A stretch of 64,000 nt of DNA from Kineococcus terrestris (GTDB taxonomy: Bacteria > Actinomycetota > Actinomycetes > Actinomycetales > Kineococcaceae). Location: assembly GCF_041020765.1 (NCBI RefSeq), contig NZ_JBEUEJ010000021.1; one strand, 5' to 3'. The notes beneath the pieces are model-generated. The model had not been told where the DNA came from and did not search any database. It saw only the letters and a list, made by a program, of their open reading frames with translations. This document shows positions 7,986 to 16,399 of this stretch, one piece after another (position 1 is the stretch's first letter; each line of letters starts with the position of its first letter). The translations under genes were made by a program, and so were the position numbers.

Positions 7986-8926
7986 GCAGCGCAGCCAGCA
8001 CCACCGCCGCGGCCCGTCCGGCCGCGGCGGTGGGGCACCGCGGGAGCTCCAAGACCGGCGGGACCGGCACGCTGTGGTGGCTCGTCCTGCCGGCGCTGGC
8101 CTTCTTCACCTTCTTCGGCATCGTCCCGCTGGTCGGCGTCTTCGCCCTCAGCTTCACCGACTGGGACGGCATCGGCCCGGTCGAGTTCGCCGGCCTGAGC
8201 AGCTGGACGGCCGTCCTGCGCGACCCCGAGCTGCCCAACGCCCTGCTGGTGACCTTCCTCATCATGGCGCTGTCCTGGCTCTTCCAGACGCCCATCAGCC
8301 TGCTCATCGGCGTCTTCACCGCCGGCTACCAGCGCTACCGGGCGTTCCTGGCGGTCCTGTACTTCATCCCGCTGCTGCTGAGCTCGGCCGCCATCGCCAT
8401 CGTCTACAAGGCGCTGCTGGACCCGAACTTCGGCATCGGCGCCAGCCTCGGGCTGGGCATCCTCGACCAGGACTGGCTGGGCCGGCGCTGGCTCGCCCTC
8501 GGCGTGGTCATCTTCGTCGTCTCCTGGCAGTTCGTGCCGTTCCACTCCCTGATCTACCAGGGCGGCGTGCGGCAGATCCCGGCCTCGATGTACGAGGCGG
8601 CGCAGCTGGACGGCGCCGGGCGCGTGAAGCAGTTCTTCCACATCACCGTGCCGCAGCTGAAGTACACGATCATCACGTCCTCGACGCTGATGGTCGTCGG
8701 GTCGCTGACGTTCTTCGACCTCATCTTCGTCCTGACGCAGGGCGGACCGGGCAACGCCACCCGGGCGCTGGCCCTGGACATGTACCTGCGCGGCTTCCGC
8801 GCCAGCCTCATGGGGCAGGCCAGCGCGATCGCCGTCATCCTCGTACTGGTCGGTCTCGCCCTCGCGCTGCTCCTGCGGCGCCTGGGCGGCAAGGACGCGA
8901 ACAGCAGCCAGCTGGAAGGGGCCTGA
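7982..8926 (+). CDS. ABC sugar-transporter permease 1 (MalF-type)
   Basis: Inner-membrane permease of 314 residues with about six membrane helices. The cytoplasmic EAA loop near residues 205-225 (ASMYEAAQLDGAGRVKQF) docks the ATPase. GTG 7982 overlaps the binding-protein stop (GTGA), so translation is coupled. It would pair with the next gene to form the channel. No ATPase gene is present in the operon. Actinobacteria often share one MsiK-type ATPase among several sugar importers, which probably applies here (inference). Confidence 0.93.
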   Translation: MSSAASTTAAARPAAAVGHRGSSKTGGTGTLWWLVLPALAFFTFFGIVPLVGVFALSFTDWDGIGPVEFAGLSSWTAVLRDPELPNALLVTFLIMALSWLFQTPISLLIGVFTAGYQRYRAFLAVLYFIPLLLSSAAIAIVYKALLDPNFGIGASLGLGILDQDWLGRRWLALGVVIFVVSWQFVPFHSLIYQGGVRQIPASMYEAAQLDGAGRVKQFFHITVPQLKYTIITSSTLMVVGSLTFFDLIFVLTQGGPGNATRALALDMYLRGFRASLMGQASAIAVILVLVGLALALLLRRLGGKDANSSQLEGA

Positions 8927-8929
8927 CCC

Positions 8930-9817
8930 ATGGCCACGACGGTCGACACGCCCCCCGAGACCAAGGCGGCGCCGCGCGCCAGCCGGCGCGGTGCCACCAG
9001 CACCTCGCGCAACTACCTCGGCGGCCTGGCCGGGTGGATCTGGCTGGCGATCATCATCGTCCCGATCTACTGGATCCTGGTCACCAGCTTCAAGGAGCAG
9101 TCGGAGTACTTCCGCACCAACCCGCTGTCGCTGCCGGAGAACCCCACCTTCGCGGCGTACCAGCAGGTCATCGAGTCGGACATCGCCCGCTACTTCCTCA
9201 ACAGCGTCATCATCACCGTGGGCACGGTGGTGCCGGCCATCCTCATGTCGTTCATGGCGGCCTTCGCCATCGTGCGCGGCGGCGGCGGGCGGTTCCTGCG
9301 CACCGTCAACGGCATCTTCCTCATGGGACTGGCCATCCCGCTGCAGGCGACGATCATCCCCGTCTACCTGATCATCATCCGGATGGAGCTGTACGACACG
9401 CTCTGGGCGCTGATCCTGCCCTCGATCGCGTTCGCCATCCCGCTGTCCGTCCTGCTGCTGAGCAACTTCATCCGCGACGTGCCCAACGAGCTGTTCGAGT
9501 CCATGCGCCTGGACGGCTCCAGCGAGTGGGGCAGCATGTGGCGCCTGGCGTTCCCGCTGACCCGTCCCGCGATCGTCACGGTGAGCATCTACAACGCCCT
9601 GCAGGTCTGGAACGGCTTCCTGCTGCCGCTGGTCCTGACCCAGAGCCCCGACAAGCGCGTGCTGCCGCTCGCGCTGTGGACGTTCCAGGGCCAGTACACG
9701 GTCAACATCCCGGCCGTCCTGGCCGCGGTCGTGCTGAGCACCCTGCCGATCCTCGTCCTGTACGTGGTCGGCCGCCGCCAGCTCATCGCCGGCCTCACCG
9801 CGGGCTTCTCCAAGTAG
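8930..9817 (+). CDS. ABC sugar-transporter permease 2 (MalG-type)
   Basis: Second channel subunit, 295 residues, with six predicted membrane helices and an EAA-like loop ESMRLDGSSEWGSMWRLAFP. It starts at ATG 8930, three bases after the first permease stop, with GGAAGGGG upstream. A strong hairpin follows at 9843-9871, separating the transport genes from the enzymatic genes downstream, and could lower their expression relative to the transporter. Confidence 0.93.
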   Translation: MATTVDTPPETKAAPRASRRGATSTSRNYLGGLAGWIWLAIIIVPIYWILVTSFKEQSEYFRTNPLSLPENPTFAAYQQVIESDIARYFLNSVIITVGTVVPAILMSFMAAFAIVRGGGGRFLRTVNGIFLMGLAIPLQATIIPVYLIIIRMELYDTLWALILPSIAFAIPLSVLLLSNFIRDVPNELFESMRLDGSSEWGSMWRLAFPLTRPAIVTVSIYNALQVWNGFLLPLVLTQSPDKRVLPLALWTFQGQYTVNIPAVLAAVVLSTLPILVLYVVGRRQLIAGLTAGFSK

Positions 9818-9842
9818 CCCCACCGCACGACCGCACGACACC

Positions 9843-9871
9843 GTCCCCGGGGCCCGGCGGGCCCCGGGGAC
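9843..9871. terminator. 13-bp intercistronic hairpin
   Basis: GTCCCCGGGGCCC (9843-9855) and GGGCCCCGGGGAC (9859-9871) pair perfectly around the loop GGC. There is no T-run. It sits 26 nt after the second permease stop, and the downstream gene has its own Shine-Dalgarno. It may be a partial terminator or an mRNA stability element. Confidence 0.6.
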
Positions 9872-9904
9872 CACCTGTTCGCACCGCACCCGGAAGGACC
9901 TCCT

Positions 9905-10612
9905 GTGACATCCCCCGCGGGCGGGCGCTCCGCGCTCGTCGTCCGAGGCGGCTGGGACGGGCACCAGCCCGTCGAGGCCACCGACCTGTTCATCCCGCAC
10001 CTGGAGGCGAACGGATTCACCGTCCGCGTCGAGGGCTCGCCCGAGGTCTACGCCGACGGCGACTACATGGCCGGGGTGGACCTGGTCGTGCAGTGCAACA
10101 CGATGAGCACGATCGAGAAGGACCAGCTCGCCGGCCTGATGACGGCCGTGGCGAACGGCACCGGGATGGCCGGCTGGCACGGCGGGATCGCGGACTCCTA
10201 CCGCAACTCCTCCGACTACCTGCACTTCATCGGCGGGCAGTTCGCCTGCCACCCGGGCAAGGCGCCCGAGGAGCTCACCGGCGAGCAGTCGGACAACTAC
10301 GTCCCCTACCGCGTCGAGATGCTGCCCGCGGCCGCCGACCACCCCATCACCCAGGGCATCGGCGACTTCGACCTGGTCACCGAGCAGTACTGGGTGCTGA
10401 CCGACGACTACCTCGACGTGCTGGCCACCACGACCCAGGCCGTGCGCGCGTGGGACCCCTGGCACCGCCCCGTGACCTCCCCGGCGATCTGGACCCGCCA
10501 GTGGGGGAAGGGGCGCATGTTCGTCAGCACCCCGGGGCACAACGTCGAGGTGCTGAAGGACGAGAACGTCAAGACCATCATCGAGAGGGGCCTGCTGTGG
10601 GCGGCACGGTGA
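9905..10612 (+). CDS. ThuA-like domain protein (sugar utilization)
   Basis: ThuA-like protein of 235 residues with a class-I glutamine-amidotransferase-like fold. GMAGWHGG and the C-terminal GHNVEV stretch are typical of the family. In rhizobia ThuA works with the oxidoreductase ThuB on trehalose and related disaccharides, whose 3-keto derivatives are intermediates. Here the next gene is likewise a Gfo/Idh/MocA oxidoreductase. GTG 9905 follows GGAAGGA at about 6-nt spacing. It is probably cytosolic, with no signal peptide. Substrate identity is inference. Confidence 0.85.
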   Translation: MTSPAGGRSALVVRGGWDGHQPVEATDLFIPHLEANGFTVRVEGSPEVYADGDYMAGVDLVVQCNTMSTIEKDQLAGLMTAVANGTGMAGWHGGIADSYRNSSDYLHFIGGQFACHPGKAPEELTGEQSDNYVPYRVEMLPAAADHPITQGIGDFDLVTEQYWVLTDDYLDVLATTTQAVRAWDPWHRPVTSPAIWTRQWGKGRMFVSTPGHNVEVLKDENVKTIIERGLLWAAR

Positions 10613-11751
10613 ACCCGCTGCGCGTCGGCGTCGTCGGCGCCGGCACGATCAGCGCGCAGTACTCCGCGTGCCTGCAGCGGCTGCCGCAGCTGCGCGTCAC
10701 GGCGGTCTCGGACCTGTCGGCCGAGCGCGCCGGCGCCCTGGCCGCCGAGCACGAGGGCGCCCGCGTCCTGGAGCTGCCGCAGCTGATGGCCTCCGACGAC
10801 GTCGACGTCGTCCTCAACCTCACGCTGCCGCGCACGCACGCCGACATCGCGCTGCAGGCGCTGGCCGCCGGCAAGCACGTGTACGGCGAGAAGCCGCTGG
10901 CGATGGACGTGGCCGAGGGCCGCGGGGTCGTCGAGGCCGCCGCGGCCGCCGGGCTGCGCGTCGGCTGCGCGCCCGACACCGTCCTGGGCACCGGCGTGCA
11001 GACCGCCCGCGCCGTCGTCGACGCCGGCGAGATCGGCGTCCCGCACTCGGCCACGGCGTTCATGACCACGCCCGGGCACGAGCGCTGGCACCACTTCCCC
11101 GACTTCTACTACCAGCCGGGCGGCGGCCCGCTGCTGGACATGGGGCCGTACTACATCACCTCGCTGGTGCACCTGCTCGGTCCCGTCGAGCGCGTCGTCG
11201 GCGTCTCCTGGCGCCCCTCGCCGACCCGCACGATCGGCCGCGGCCCGCGGGCCGGGGAGAGCTTCGAGGTCACCACGGACTCCTCCACCGCGGGGATCCT
11301 CGTGCACGCCTCGGGCGCCGTGTCCACGCTCGTCATGAGCTTCGACACCTGGGCGGCGCGGCTGCCGCGCATCGAGGTCCACGGCACCGGCGGCTCGCTG
11401 TCCGTGCCCGACCCGAACCTCTTCGACGGCACCGTGGAGGTCTACTCGGCGGCCAGCGCCCCCGAGCCGGGCCCCGGCGCCGACCACGAGGCCAACTGGC
11501 GCGACGCCGGCGTGCGGGCGGGCTACCTCGACGCCGGCCGCGGCTACGGCCTGGCCGACCTGGCGGTGGCGCTGGGCGAGGGCCGCGCGCACCGCGCCAG
11601 CGACGAGGTCGCGCTGCACGTCCTGGACGTCATGGAGTCCGTGCAGCGCGCCGCCGCCACGCGCGGCTCGGTCGAGCTGACCACGACGTGCGAGCGACCA
11701 GAGGCGATCGCCTCCCCGGTCGACCTCACCGCCGCGGCCGTCGGCGCGTGA
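10609..11751 (+). CDS. Gfo/Idh/MocA-family oxidoreductase (ThuB-like position)
   Basis: NAD(P)-dependent sugar oxidoreductase of 380 residues. The N-terminal Rossmann domain has GVVGAGTIS at residues 6-14 and the family EKP motif near residue 94 (YGEKPLAMD). The C-terminal alpha/beta domain carries GGGPLLDMGPYYI. It probably oxidises a sugar ring hydroxyl, together with the ThuA-like protein. GTG 10609 overlaps the thuA stop. Another GTG at 10597 is less likely because it lacks the coupled arrangement. Its own stop overlaps the esterase start. Confidence 0.92.
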   Translation: MNPLRVGVVGAGTISAQYSACLQRLPQLRVTAVSDLSAERAGALAAEHEGARVLELPQLMASDDVDVVLNLTLPRTHADIALQALAAGKHVYGEKPLAMDVAEGRGVVEAAAAAGLRVGCAPDTVLGTGVQTARAVVDAGEIGVPHSATAFMTTPGHERWHHFPDFYYQPGGGPLLDMGPYYITSLVHLLGPVERVVGVSWRPSPTRTIGRGPRAGESFEVTTDSSTAGILVHASGAVSTLVMSFDTWAARLPRIEVHGTGGSLSVPDPNLFDGTVEVYSAASAPEPGPGADHEANWRDAGVRAGYLDAGRGYGLADLAVALGEGRAHRASDEVALHVLDVMESVQRAAATRGSVELTTTCERPEAIASPVDLTAAAVGA

Positions 11752-12641
11752 GCGGCACCCGGGTGGACGGCGGCTGGCGGGGGCTGGAGGCCGACGGCCC
11801 CCACGGGCCCGTCCCGGTCCGCGTCCACCCGGGGGCAGGCGACGGCTGGCTGCTGTGGGTCCACGGCGGCGGGTTCGTCGCCGGCGACCTCGACATGCAC
11901 GAGGCCGACGGGGTCGCGCGGTGGCTGGCCGCCGACGCCGGCCTGACCGTCGTCACCGTCGACCACCGGCTGGCCACCCGGCTGGAGGACAGCCCCCGCT
12001 GGCCGGTGCGCTGGCCCGTGCCCTCCGACGACGTGCTCGCCGCGTGGGACCTCGTCACCACCCGCGCCGGCGGTGCACCCGTCCACCTGGGCGGGTGCTC
12101 GGCCGGCGCCAACCTGGCCGCGGGCGCCGTGCTGCGCCTGCTGGAGCGCGGGCGCGCGGTGCCGCGCTCGCTGGTGCTGGCCTACCCGACGCTGCACGTC
12201 GTGCAGCCGCCGCCCGGCGACGACCTGGCCGCCGCGCTGCTGTCGCTGCCGGCGCAGGACGGCTGGGGCCCGGAGCAGGTGCGTGGCATGTACGCCAACC
12301 TCCTCGGCCCCGCGCTGCTGGAGACCTCCGGCGCGGGCGGTGAGGGCGCCGTGGACGTGCCGCTGGCCGCCGTGCCCGGTGCCGCCCGGCCCGAGGACGT
12401 CGCCGCCTTCCCGGCCACCTACGTCCTGCTCGGCGACGTCGACGGCCTGCGGCCCTCGGGCGAGGACTTCGCCCGCACGCTGGACGCGGCCGGGGTGCCG
12501 GTGCGCGTGGAGGTCGAGGAGGGCACCGTGCACGGGCACCTCAACCGCCCCGAGGAGCCCTCCTGCGCGCGCAGCCTGCAGCGCCTGAGCCGGTGGTACG
12601 CCGAGCACCACGCCGAGCACCACGCCGACCCCGGGGCGTGA
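11748..12641 (+). CDS. Alpha/beta-hydrolase esterase (HSL-like)
   Basis: Carboxylesterase-like hydrolase of 297 residues. HGGGF (about residues 38-42) forms the oxyanion hole and GCSAG (about 119-123) carries the nucleophilic Ser. The usual Asp of GDSAG is Cys here. A late GDVDGL and HGHL supply the candidate Asp and His. GTG 11748 overlaps the preceding stop. As last gene of the LacI-regulated operon it may remove acyl groups from the imported glycoside (inference). The C-terminus holds two copies of a 12-bp repeat encoding AEHH (12600-12623). Confidence 0.85.
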   Translation: MSGTRVDGGWRGLEADGPHGPVPVRVHPGAGDGWLLWVHGGGFVAGDLDMHEADGVARWLAADAGLTVVTVDHRLATRLEDSPRWPVRWPVPSDDVLAAWDLVTTRAGGAPVHLGGCSAGANLAAGAVLRLLERGRAVPRSLVLAYPTLHVVQPPPGDDLAAALLSLPAQDGWGPEQVRGMYANLLGPALLETSGAGGEGAVDVPLAAVPGAARPEDVAAFPATYVLLGDVDGLRPSGEDFARTLDAAGVPVRVEVEEGTVHGHLNRPEEPSCARSLQRLSRWYAEHHAEHHADPGA

Positions 12642-12656
12642 GACCGCACCCGCGAC

Positions 12657-12695
12657 CTCACACCGCGGCCCTCCCGGACGTCTACCGGGTGTGAG
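12657..12695. promoter_or_regulatory. Inverted repeat across the start of the small sigma-factor gene
   Basis: CTCACACC (12657-12664) and GGTGTGAG (12688-12695) are perfect inverted repeats 23 nt apart. The right arm contains the GTG start codon at 12691. It could be an operator or a hairpin that masks initiation; no regulator can be assigned. Confidence 0.4.
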
Positions 12696-13269
12696 AGCGG
12701 AGCGGGGCCCGGAGCCCTTCGAGGCGGTCGTGCGGCGGCACGGGCCCGCGGTGCTGCGGGTGTGCCGCGCCGTGGTCGGGCCCGACGCGGCCGACGACGC
12801 CTGGTCGGAGACCTTCCTCGCCGCGCTGCGCGCCTACCCGCGGCTGCCGCCGGGCAGCGACGTGCGCGCCTGGCTGGTGACGATCGCCCACCGCAAGGCC
12901 CTGGACGACCACCGCGCCCGCCGCCGGCGGCCCGTGCCCGTGGGGGCGCTGCCCGAGGAGGGGGACCGCGCCGGCGCGGTGCCCGGCCCCGGCTCCTGGC
13001 GCGAGGACCTGTGGGAGGCCGTGGCGGCGCTGCCGGACAAGCAGCGCCGCTGCGTGGCCTACCACCACCTCGCCGGGCTTCCGCACGCCGAGGTCGCCGC
13101 CCTGGTGGGCGGCACGTCCGCGGCCGCCCGCCGGGCCGCCTCCGACGGGGTGCGGGCCCTGCGGCGGACCTGGACGGCGGACCCGGACGACGCCCCGGGC
13201 GGGGCGGGCGCGGCGGGTGGGACGCACGAGCAGCGGTCGACGACGCAGGGGGTGCTCCGTGGGCGGTGA
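12691..13269 (+). CDS. ECF-like sigma-70 family sigma factor
   Basis: Small sigma factor of 192 residues, with region 2 at about 8-85 (AVVRRHGPAVLRVCRAVVG, then VRAWLVTIAHRKALDDHRA) and region 4 at about 105-155 (ALPDKQRRCVAYHHLAGLPHAEVA). The C-terminal 35 residues are a Gly/Ala/Asp-rich tail. No anti-sigma factor is adjacent. Instead its stop overlaps, by 11 bp, the alkyl-DNA methyltransferase gene, so the two are coupled and a role in alkylation response is plausible. The start (GTG 12691) lacks a good Shine-Dalgarno and lies within an inverted repeat. Confidence 0.8.
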   Translation: MRAERGPEPFEAVVRRHGPAVLRVCRAVVGPDAADDAWSETFLAALRAYPRLPPGSDVRAWLVTIAHRKALDDHRARRRRPVPVGALPEEGDRAGAVPGPGSWREDLWEAVAALPDKQRRCVAYHHLAGLPHAEVAALVGGTSAAARRAASDGVRALRRTWTADPDDAPGGAGAAGGTHEQRSTTQGVLRGR

Positions 13270-13954
13270 CGTGGAGCTGGACGTGGCTCTGGACGGGGCT
13301 CTCGACGGGGCTCTGGACGACGGGGAGCACCGGGGGGGCAGCGCGGTCGAGCGGCTCCTGCGGGACCTGGTGCGCCGGGCGGAGGCCGAGCAGCTGCTCG
13401 ACGTCGCCTACCGGGTCGTGGACGGCCCGCTGGGGCCGCTGCTGCTGGCGGCCACCCCGCGCGGGCTGGTGCGCGTGGCGTTCGCCGTCGAGGGGCACGA
13501 GGCGGTGCTGCAGGACCTCGCCGACCGCGTCAGCCCGCGCGTGCTGCACGCGCCGGGACGACTGGACGAGGCCGCCCGCCAGCTGGACGCCTACCTGGCC
13601 GGGCGGCGGCGCGCGGTGGACGTGCCGCTGGACCTGGCGCTGGCGCGCGGCGGCTTCCGCCGCGAGGTGCTGGCCGCGCTGCGGCGCATCCCCTACGGCG
13701 GGACCGCCACGTACGCGCAGGTGGCGGCGGCCTCGGGCAGCCCGGCGGCCGTGCGCGCCGTCGGGACCGCCTGCGCGCGCAACCCGCTGCCGCTGGTGGT
13801 GCCCTGCCACCGGGTCGTGCGCAGCGACGGCCGCGCCGGGCAGTACCTGGGCGGGGCCGACGTGAAGCTGCGGTTGCTGCTCCTGGAGGGGGCGCGGCAC
13901 GATCGGGACGAGGGTGGAGCACCGCGCGGTGCCCGAGCGGGAGGTGACCGGTGA
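13259..13954 (+). CDS. ogt: Methylated-DNA-[protein]-cysteine methyltransferase
   Basis: Suicide DNA-repair protein of 231 residues that moves the alkyl group from O6-alkylguanine to its own cysteine. The PCHRVV active site includes acceptor Cys183, preceded by the helix-turn-helix IPYGGTATYAQVA. An N-terminal extension of about 60 residues includes a four-copy 12-bp repeat (LDGA-like, 13277-13324). The start GTG 13259 lies inside the sigma-factor gene. Its 3' end overlaps the next small gene (GTGA). Confidence 0.92.
   Translation: MGGDVELDVALDGALDGALDDGEHRGGSAVERLLRDLVRRAEAEQLLDVAYRVVDGPLGPLLLAATPRGLVRVAFAVEGHEAVLQDLADRVSPRVLHAPGRLDEAARQLDAYLAGRRRAVDVPLDLALARGGFRREVLAALRRIPYGGTATYAQVAAASGSPAAVRAVGTACARNPLPLVVPCHRVVRSDGRAGQYLGGADVKLRLLLLEGARHDRDEGGAPRGARAGGDR
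13277..13324 (+). repeat. 12-bp coding minisatellite (4 units) in ogt
   Basis: Four consecutive 12-bp units related to CTGGACGGGGCT encode LDVA, LDGA, LDGA, LDDG near the protein N-terminus. Units differ by one to a few bases. Confidence 0.8.
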
Positions 13955-14154
13955 GCGAGGACGTCAGCGAGCACGACGCGCCCGACTACGCGCCGGACCC
14001 CGCGCTGCGGCCCGAGGACACCGAGGCCGTCGAGGAGGCCGTCGAGCGGGTGCGCGAGCCGTCGGGCGAGCGCCCGGAGCCCAGCGACGCCGACGAGCGC
14101 GACGTCCCGGTGGACGACCCGGACGACGCCGACGAGCCCGCCGGTGGCGCGTGA
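13951..14154 (+). CDS. Small acidic hypothetical protein
   Basis: 67-residue product dominated by Asp, Glu and Pro, with no membrane segment or known domain and probably disordered. GTG 13951 overlaps the methyltransferase stop, which supports it as a real coupled gene. The sequence gives no clue to function. Confidence 0.55.
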   Translation: MSEDVSEHDAPDYAPDPALRPEDTEAVEEAVERVREPSGERPEPSDADERDVPVDDPDDADEPAGGA

Positions 14155-14176
14155 GCGGACGACCGGGAGGCCCGCG

Positions 14177-14746
14177 GTGCGCTGGGTGCTGCTGCTGCGC
14201 GGGGTGAACGTCGGCCGGATCACCGTCCGCGGCGCCGCCCTGTCGGCGTGCCTGACCGGGGCGGGGTTCACCGGCGTGCGCACCGTCCTGGCCTCCGGCA
14301 ACGCGGTCGTGGACGTGGCGGACGAGGCGGGCGAGGCGGGCCCGGCCGGCGAGGGCGGCGCGGACGGCGCGGAGGTGGTGCGCGCGCGGGCGGAGGCGGC
14401 GCTGCGGGCGGGGTTCGGGTACGAGGCGTGGGTCGTGGCGATGACCCCCGCGCGCCTGGCCGAGGTCGCCGACGGGTGGCCCTTCGGGCACGAGGAGGGG
14501 GTGCGGGAGCACTGCGTCCTCACCTCCGACCCCGCGCGGCTTGCCGACCTGCACGCCACCGCCCCCGTCGGCGAGCGCGAGCGCGTGCGGCTGGCCGGGG
14601 ACGTCCTGTACTGGGCGGTGCCGGCCGGTTCGAGCACGGACACCCCCTTCGCGCGGGCGCTGGCCGCGGCGCGCTGGAAGCCGCACGTCACCACCCGCAC
14701 CGTGCGCACGCTGCGCCGGGTGCTCACCGCGGCGGAGGCCCCGTGA
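14177..14746 (+). CDS. DUF1697 family protein
   Basis: Protein of 189 residues that opens with WVLLLRGVNVG, the hallmark of DUF1697, and ends with KPHVTTRTVRTLRRV, also typical. Function of the family is unknown. GTG 14177 has GGGAGG 6 nt upstream and puts the family motif at the N-terminus; an in-frame GTG at 14144 adds 11 unrelated residues. An Ala/Gly/Glu-rich insert near residues 50-70 (EAGEAGPAGEGG) is probably a flexible loop. Its stop overlaps the next start. Confidence 0.85.
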   Translation: MRWVLLLRGVNVGRITVRGAALSACLTGAGFTGVRTVLASGNAVVDVADEAGEAGPAGEGGADGAEVVRARAEAALRAGFGYEAWVVAMTPARLAEVADGWPFGHEEGVREHCVLTSDPARLADLHATAPVGERERVRLAGDVLYWAVPAGSSTDTPFARALAAARWKPHVTTRTVRTLRRVLTAAEAP

Positions 14747-15312
14747 CCGACCCCTCGACCGGCCGCTCCGCCGTCCCCACCGGCCCCGCCGGCCCCACCG
14801 GTGCCGCTGCTCCCGCCGACCCGGACGACCCGTACGCCGGGCTGCGCAGCGAGACGCCCACCGAGCGGCAGGACCGCAACTGGGTCGAGCTGCTGCAGGA
14901 GCTGCGGGTCGTGCAGACCGGCGTCCAGCTGCTCACCGGGTTCCTGCTGACGCTGCCGTTCCAGGCGCGCTTCGCGGAGCTGGACACCTTCCAGCGCACG
15001 GTCTACGTCGTCGTGATGCTGCTGGCCGTGACGGCGACCGTCCTGTTCGTCGCCCCCGTCGGCTACCACCGCGCCCTGTTCCGCCGCCGGTCCAAGCGCC
15101 GGCTCGTGGACGCCGGGACCCGCTTCGCCAAGGCCGGGCTGACGACGGTGGCGCTCGTCGTCAGCGGGGTCGTGCTGCTCGTCGTGGACGTCGTCCTCGG
15201 GCGCGCGTGGGGCGTGGCGGCCGGCTCGACCATCGCCGCGCTGGTCGTCCTGTTCTGGTGGGTGATGCCCCGCAACGCCGTCCGGCTCGCCCGCCGCGAG
15301 AACGGCGGCTGA
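14743..15312 (+). CDS. DUF6328-type four-helix membrane protein
   Basis: 189-residue membrane protein. The N-terminal 40 residues are Pro/Thr/Ala-rich, followed by ERQDRNWVELLQELRVVQTG and about four hydrophobic helices, the pattern of the actinobacterial DUF6328 family (no known activity). GTG 14743 overlaps the DUF1697 stop. It converges on the iron-transport binding protein with a 23-bp gap. Confidence 0.78.
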   Translation: MTDPSTGRSAVPTGPAGPTGAAAPADPDDPYAGLRSETPTERQDRNWVELLQELRVVQTGVQLLTGFLLTLPFQARFAELDTFQRTVYVVVMLLAVTATVLFVAPVGYHRALFRRRSKRRLVDAGTRFAKAGLTTVALVVSGVVLLVVDVVLGRAWGVAAGSTIAALVVLFWWVMPRNAVRLARRENGG

Positions 15313-15335
15313 CCGCGGCGCGGGCGGGCCGGTGC

Positions 15336-16394
15336 TCAGGACCCGGACAGGGCCGCCGCCAGGGCCGGGACGAGGTGGTCCAGCGCGTAGGGCACCGACA
15401 GCGCGGTGCCGTAGCTCATCGCCCCGCGCACGTCGAGGTCGGGCAGCACCAGGGCGCCGCGGCGCACGACGTCCAGGGACGCGAGCACGCCGTCGGTCTC
15501 CACGCCCGCGCGCGAGCCGTCGTCGGTGAGCACGACGAGGACGTCGGCCTCCAGCAGGTCCAGGCGCTCGCGGGAGACCTCCACGAAGAAGCTGTCGCCG
15601 GTGTCGGCGGCGGCCACCGCCTCGGGCAGGGCGAAGCCCAGGTCGGCCATCACCTGCCCGCGCGCGTCCCCGGGCAGGAACACCCCGTAGCGCCCGTCGT
15701 AGGGCAGCGCCACCACGCCGGTGCGCCCGGCGAACTCGGGGTTCGCCGCCCGGGCGTCGGCGAACGCCCGCTCGACGTCCTCCTCCAGCCGGCGCCCGGC
15801 CTCCTCCCGGCCGAGCGCCGTGGCGATGAGCCGGGTCTGGACGGCCCGGTCGACGGCGTAGGCGGTCGTGCCGGCGGGCCGGGCCAGGACCGGCGCCACC
15901 CGCGACAGCTGCTCGAACAGCGGCGCCTGCAGCCCGGAGGAGACCGCCAGGACGAGGTCGGGGCGCAGCGCGGCGACCTCCTCGACGCTGACCTCGGCGT
16001 CGGAGCCCAGCCGCACCGGCGTCCCCGTCAGCAGCGGCTCGGCCCACGGCCCCAGCCCCGTCTCCGGGTAGAAGGTGAAGCCGGTCGTCGCCAGCGGCTG
16101 CCCGCCCAGCGCCAGCAGCACGTCGGCGTCGCTGACGCCCACGCTGACGACCCGCTGCGGCGCCGCGGGCACCTCGGTGGTGCCGAACTCGCTCTCGAAG
16201 GTCAGCGGGAACGGGCCGCCCGGCCCGGCGCCGGTGGCCGCGACCGGTCCGGCGGGGGCGTCGCCGGCGCACCCGGCCGCGCCGAGCAGGGCCGTGCCCA
16301 CCACGCCCACCGTGCCCGCGGCGCCGGCGAGCAGGCCGCGGCGGCTGGGGAGGGGCGCGGGGCGGGCGGGACGGAGGTCAGCGGTGATCGACAT
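15336..16394 (-). CDS. Iron-siderophore ABC substrate-binding lipoprotein (FepB/FhuD-like)
   Basis: Substrate-binding protein of 352 residues for a ferric siderophore. The N-terminus has SRRGLLAG (possible Tat signal), a hydrophobic core and a lipobox ending at Cys42. The mature part shows PQRVVSVGVSDADVLLALG and a long linker helix typical of class III binding proteins. No permease or ATPase gene is adjacent, so it must use a transporter encoded elsewhere. A near-consensus iron box lies just upstream of ATG 16394, indicating repression by an IdeR/DtxR-type protein when iron is sufficient. Confidence 0.9.
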   Translation of the reverse strand: MSITADLRPARPAPLPSRRGLLAGAAGTVGVVGTALLGAAGCAGDAPAGPVAATGAGPGGPFPLTFESEFGTTEVPAAPQRVVSVGVSDADVLLALGGQPLATTGFTFYPETGLGPWAEPLLTGTPVRLGSDAEVSVEEVAALRPDLVLAVSSGLQAPLFEQLSRVAPVLARPAGTTAYAVDRAVQTRLIATALGREEAGRRLEEDVERAFADARAANPEFAGRTGVVALPYDGRYGVFLPGDARGQVMADLGFALPEAVAAADTGDSFFVEVSRERLDLLEADVLVVLTDDGSRAGVETDGVLASLDVVRRGALVLPDLDVRGAMSYGTALSVPYALDHLVPALAAALSGS

Positions 16395-16399
16395 GTCCG

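Noticed and set aside
7817..10540. A 907-codon open frame antisense to the ABC permease genes
   Set aside because: The sense strand has two complete permeases with proper starts; the antisense product is low complexity.
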